This document shows positions 56,141-58,446 of a DNA stretch of 58,446 nucleotides, piece by piece (position 1 is the stretch's first letter; every line of letters starts with the position of its first letter). The stretch spans positions 1-58,446 of the forward strand of contig CALUKU010000019.1 of assembly GCA_944321295.1 (NCBI GenBank), read 5' to 3'. Made by a program: the position numbers and the translations under genes. Below the pieces are notes generated by a model. It was given only the letters and a program-made list of their open reading frames with translations, made no database searches and had not been told where the DNA came from. The stretch comes from an uncultured Prevotella sp. (GTDB taxonomy: Bacteria; Bacteroidota; Bacteroidia; Bacteroidales; Bacteroidaceae).

Positions 56141-57682
56141 ATGGCACAGGAAGATGTTTTTAAGAAAATAGTGTCCCACTGCAAGGAGTACGGCTTCGTG
56201 TTCCCCAGCAGCGACATTTACGACGGTCTGGCCGCCGTTTACGACTACGGACAGAACGGCGTCGAACTGAAAAACAACATTAAGGAATACTGGTGGAAGA
56301 GCATGGTGCTGCTTCACGAGAACATCGTGGGCATCGACTCGGCCATCTTCATGCACCCCACGATATGGAAGGCCAGCGGCCACGTCGACGCCTTCAACGA
56401 CCCGCTCATCGACAACCGCGACTCGAAGAAGCGTTACCGCGCCGACGTGCTGATTGAAGACCAGATAGCAAAATACGAAGAGAAGATAACCAAGGAGGTT
56501 GAGAAGGCACGCAAGAAGTTCGGCGACGCCTTCGACGAGGAGAAGTTCCGCCAGACCAACCCCCGCGTCATCGAGCACCAGCAGAAGCGTGACGCCCTGC
56601 ACGAGCGCTACACCAACGCCATGCAAGGCCCCGACCTGGAGGAGCTGAAGCAGATAATACTCGACGAGGGAATTGTCGACCCCATCAGCGGAACTAAGAA
56701 CTGGACCGACGTGCGCCAGTTTAACCTGATGTTCTCTACCGAGATGGGCTCTACGGCCGACGCCGCCAGCAAGATTTACCTGCGCCCCGAAACGGCCCAG
56801 GGCATATTCGTCAACTACCTGAACGTGCAGAAGACGGGCCGCATGAAGATACCCTTCGGCATAGCGCAGATAGGCAAGGCCTTCCGCAACGAAATCGTCG
56901 CGCGCCAGTTTATCTTCCGCATGCGCGAGTTCGAGCAGATGGAGATGCAGTTCTTCGTAAAGCCCGGCACGGAGATTGAGTGGTTCCAGAAGTGGAAGGA
57001 GCTGCGCATGAAGTGGCACCAGGCGCTCGGCTTCGGCGCCGAGAACTACCGCTTCCACGACCACGAGAAGCTGGCCCACTACGCCAACGCCGCCACGGAC
57101 ATCGAGTTCCGCATGCCGTTCGGCTTCAAGGAGGTTGAGGGCATACACAGCCGCACCGACTTCGACCTGTCGCAGCATGAGAAGTTCTCGGGCAAGTCGA
57201 TTAAATACTTCGACCCGCAGACGGGCGAGAGCTACACTCCCTACGACATCGAAACGTCTATCGGCGTAGACCGTATGTTCCTCTCAGTCATGTGCCACTC
57301 TTACTGCGAGGAGAAGCTCGACAACGGCGAAACGCGCGTCGTGCTGAAGCTGCCCGCCGCGCTGGCTCCCGTCAAGCTCTGCGTAATGCCCCTCTTGAAG
57401 AAGGACGGACTGCCCGAGAAGGCCCGCGAGATTATCAACGAGCTGAAGTTCCACTTCAACTGCCAGTATGACGAGAAGGACTCTATCGGCAAGCGCTACC
57501 GCCGTCAGGACGCCATAGGCACGCCTTACTGCGTAACCGTTGACCACGACACGCTGCAGGACAACACCGTCACCCTCCGCTTCCGCGACACTATGGAGCA
57601 GGAGCGTGTCAACATTGCCGACCTTTGCGGCATAATCGAGGATAAGGTGAGCATAACCAGCCTGCTTAAAAAACTGCAATAA
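56141..57682 (+). CDS. glyQS: Glycyl-tRNA synthetase (alpha2 type)
   Basis: Class II synthetase charging tRNA-Gly. 513 residues beginning MAQEDVFKKIVSHCKEYGFVFPSSDIYDGL. Motif 1 region GAVYDYGQ-like AAVYDYGQNGVELKNNIKEYWW; LRPETAQGIFVNYLN; motif 2 FRNEIVARQFIFRMREFEQMEMQFF; motif 3 IGVDRMFLSVMCHSY; and a C-terminal anticodon-binding domain LAPVKLCVMPLLKK to RRQDAIGTPYCVTVDHDT. Full length for the single-chain form. Strong promoter upstream; the next gene starts with no gap. Confidence 0.96.
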   Translation: MAQEDVFKKIVSHCKEYGFVFPSSDIYDGLAAVYDYGQNGVELKNNIKEYWWKSMVLLHENIVGIDSAIFMHPTIWKASGHVDAFNDPLIDNRDSKKRYRADVLIEDQIAKYEEKITKEVEKARKKFGDAFDEEKFRQTNPRVIEHQQKRDALHERYTNAMQGPDLEELKQIILDEGIVDPISGTKNWTDVRQFNLMFSTEMGSTADAASKIYLRPETAQGIFVNYLNVQKTGRMKIPFGIAQIGKAFRNEIVARQFIFRMREFEQMEMQFFVKPGTEIEWFQKWKELRMKWHQALGFGAENYRFHDHEKLAHYANAATDIEFRMPFGFKEVEGIHSRTDFDLSQHEKFSGKSIKYFDPQTGESYTPYDIETSIGVDRMFLSVMCHSYCEEKLDNGETRVVLKLPAALAPVKLCVMPLLKKDGLPEKAREIINELKFHFNCQYDEKDSIGKRYRRQDAIGTPYCVTVDHDTLQDNTVTLRFRDTMEQERVNIADLCGIIEDKVSITSLLKKLQ

Positions 57683-58318
57683 ATGAAGAGATACAGCTTA
57701 ATATGCCTCTTGGCTGTGCTGCTAATGCCGCTCGCTTTAGTGTCGTGCAGCGAAGACGACAACACCGTTGAGGAGTTCCCCAACTGGATGGAGGCCAATA
57801 CCGACAGCATTTCGCGCCTGTATGACGAGGCCGGACAGTACGCCGACGGCTCTTGGAAGATAATAAGGAACTATTCGCTCGAGGGCGCCATCGCCAGCAA
57901 TTACAGCAACAGCATAGTCGTGAAGGTGCTGAAGGAAGGCACGGGCAGCGGCTATCCGATGTTCTCTGACTCGGTGAAGGTCAACTACCGCGGACGACTG
58001 ATGGCCTCGACGTCGTACCCCGAGGGTTACGTCTTCGACCAAAGCTACGAAGGCGACTACAACTTCGCCACGGCGCTGCCCGCCCAGCTCTACGTAGGCG
58101 GCATGATTGACGGCGTGGCTACGGCGCTCATGAACATGCGCATAGGCGACCGCTGGGAGATATACATCCCTTACCAGCTCGGTTACGGGGCTACGGGCAG
58201 CTCGTCGATACCCGCTTACAGCACGCTCGTGTTCGACATGGAGCTGGTTGCCTACTACCGCGCCGGCGTGTCGCCGAAGTCGCGTGCGGCCGGCGAAGGC
58301 GTCTGGATAACCGAATGA
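57683..58318 (+). CDS. FKBP-type peptidyl-prolyl isomerase lipoprotein
   Basis: 211 residues. Lipoprotein signal MKRYSLICLLAVLLMPLALVSC, Cys22, followed by SEDD. The FKBP domain spans about 75-195: VVKVLKEGTGSGYPMFSDSVKVNYRGRLMAS, VFDQSYEGDY, MIDGVATALMNMRIGDRWEIYIPYQLGYG and IPAYSTLVFDMELV, retaining the usual hydrophobic pocket pattern. It assists folding of exported proteins in the periplasm or at the outer membrane. The ATG follows the glyQS stop directly. A mild C-terminal extension (RAGVSPKSRAAGEGVWITE) is not conserved. Confidence 0.92.
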   Translation: MKRYSLICLLAVLLMPLALVSCSEDDNTVEEFPNWMEANTDSISRLYDEAGQYADGSWKIIRNYSLEGAIASNYSNSIVVKVLKEGTGSGYPMFSDSVKVNYRGRLMASTSYPEGYVFDQSYEGDYNFATALPAQLYVGGMIDGVATALMNMRIGDRWEIYIPYQLGYGATGSSSIPAYSTLVFDMELVAYYRAGVSPKSRAAGEGVWITE

Positions 58319-58332
58319 TGATGTTAATATAC

Positions 58333-58446
58333 CGTGAGTTCGGTGTAAGAAGAACACCCTTTGTAGGGACATAATTTATTACACTAGTGTCCCAAGAAAA
58401 TCGTTAACAATTTACCTAAGTATTTGAGAATGTGTGCATTACAAGC
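58333..58446. repeat. Family C element cut off by unrelated sequence (possible insertion boundary)
   Basis: cgtgagttcgg and tttgtagggacataattt reproduce the left part of family C, up to ...ttatta at 58381. Instead of tgtccgcac the sequence continues cactagtgtcccaagaaaat and is AT-rich to the window end, unlike flanking DNA. This could be the left end of an insertion sequence, but no terminal repeat partner or transposase is in view. Confidence 0.5.

Noticed and set aside
56114-57178. 354-residue open frame antisense to glyQS
   Set aside because: Leu/Val-rich shadow of the synthetase gene; it would also start inside it.

Overview
The window looks like a chromosomal segment from a Bacteroidales bacterium, most likely Prevotellaceae or a close relative. 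The reasons are Bacteroidetes-type promoters (TTTG, about 19-20 bases, TAnnTTTG), families typical of that order (DUF6722, DUF3316, DUF6029, Omp28), secreted proteins ending in short C-terminal domains of type IX secretion (T9SS) style, a TatA+TatC-only Tat system, and moderately high GC. No plasmid, phage, CRISPR or rRNA signature was seen. The species call is inference.

Layout. 1-0.5 kb: 5' part of argS (minus strand). 1.2-7.8 kb: minus-strand operon for a tripartite RND efflux pump (membrane fusion protein, AcrB-type pump, TolC-type outer membrane protein) followed by an AlkD-type DNA glycosylase. 8.2-10.7 kb: Cof-type HAD phosphatase, a tandem promoter/hairpin repeat driving a tiny two-gene membrane-peptide operon, tRNA-Leu(UAG), a broken gene, and a HigBA-type toxin-antitoxin pair. 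10.8-14.3 kb: cobQ-cobD-cbiB, consecutive late steps of cobalamin synthesis. 15.5-21.0 kb: parC, then DUF3316, an S41 protease lipoprotein and an orphan ABC ATPase. 22.2-37.0 kb: an export island of eight codirectional genes: TlpA-like thioredoxin, DUF6029 barrel, Omp28 lipoprotein, and five large secreted proteins with C-terminal sorting domains, two of them carrying Omp28 modules. 38.4-46.1 kb: TonB-dependent receptor, tatA-tatC, two Fe-S proteins with twin-arginine motifs, DUF1893 protein and an ECF-type S component. 46.6-55.7 kb: a minus-strand unit with an elaborate RNA leader, a stand-alone LytTR regulator, a 2157-residue surface protein with helical repeats, a dockerin and a cohesin-like domain, and a smaller cohesin-like protein. 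56.1-58.3 kb: glycyl-tRNA synthetase and an FKBP-type isomerase lipoprotein.

How the parts work together. The 22-37 kb island and the 46-55 kb unit share C-terminal sorting domains, so both probably feed the same outer-membrane export machine; none of that machine is encoded here. TatA/TatC sit directly upstream of two probable Tat substrates. The LytTR gene is next to a 21-bp-period direct repeat placed upstream of the giant surface gene, suggesting local control.

The second theme is repeats. At least six families of dispersed, mostly palindromic elements fill the intergenic spaces: A (aaaggcngcctt arrays), B (gtcatcccggacttgatc hairpins), C (ggacataatttattatgtcc hairpins), D (gcagacaag arms), E (purine-rich ggtgaga/ggtaaaa runs) and F (taacttcttagcgaccg). 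Families D and a further ctcccccac-type element also lie in frame inside or at the edge of three coding sequences. The strongest candidates for undescribed biology are the leader RNA with competing helices upstream of the LytTR gene, the LytTR/dockerin/cohesin surface system, the covarying promoter-hairpin repeat at 9.1-9.25 kb, and the protein-coding palindromic repeats.
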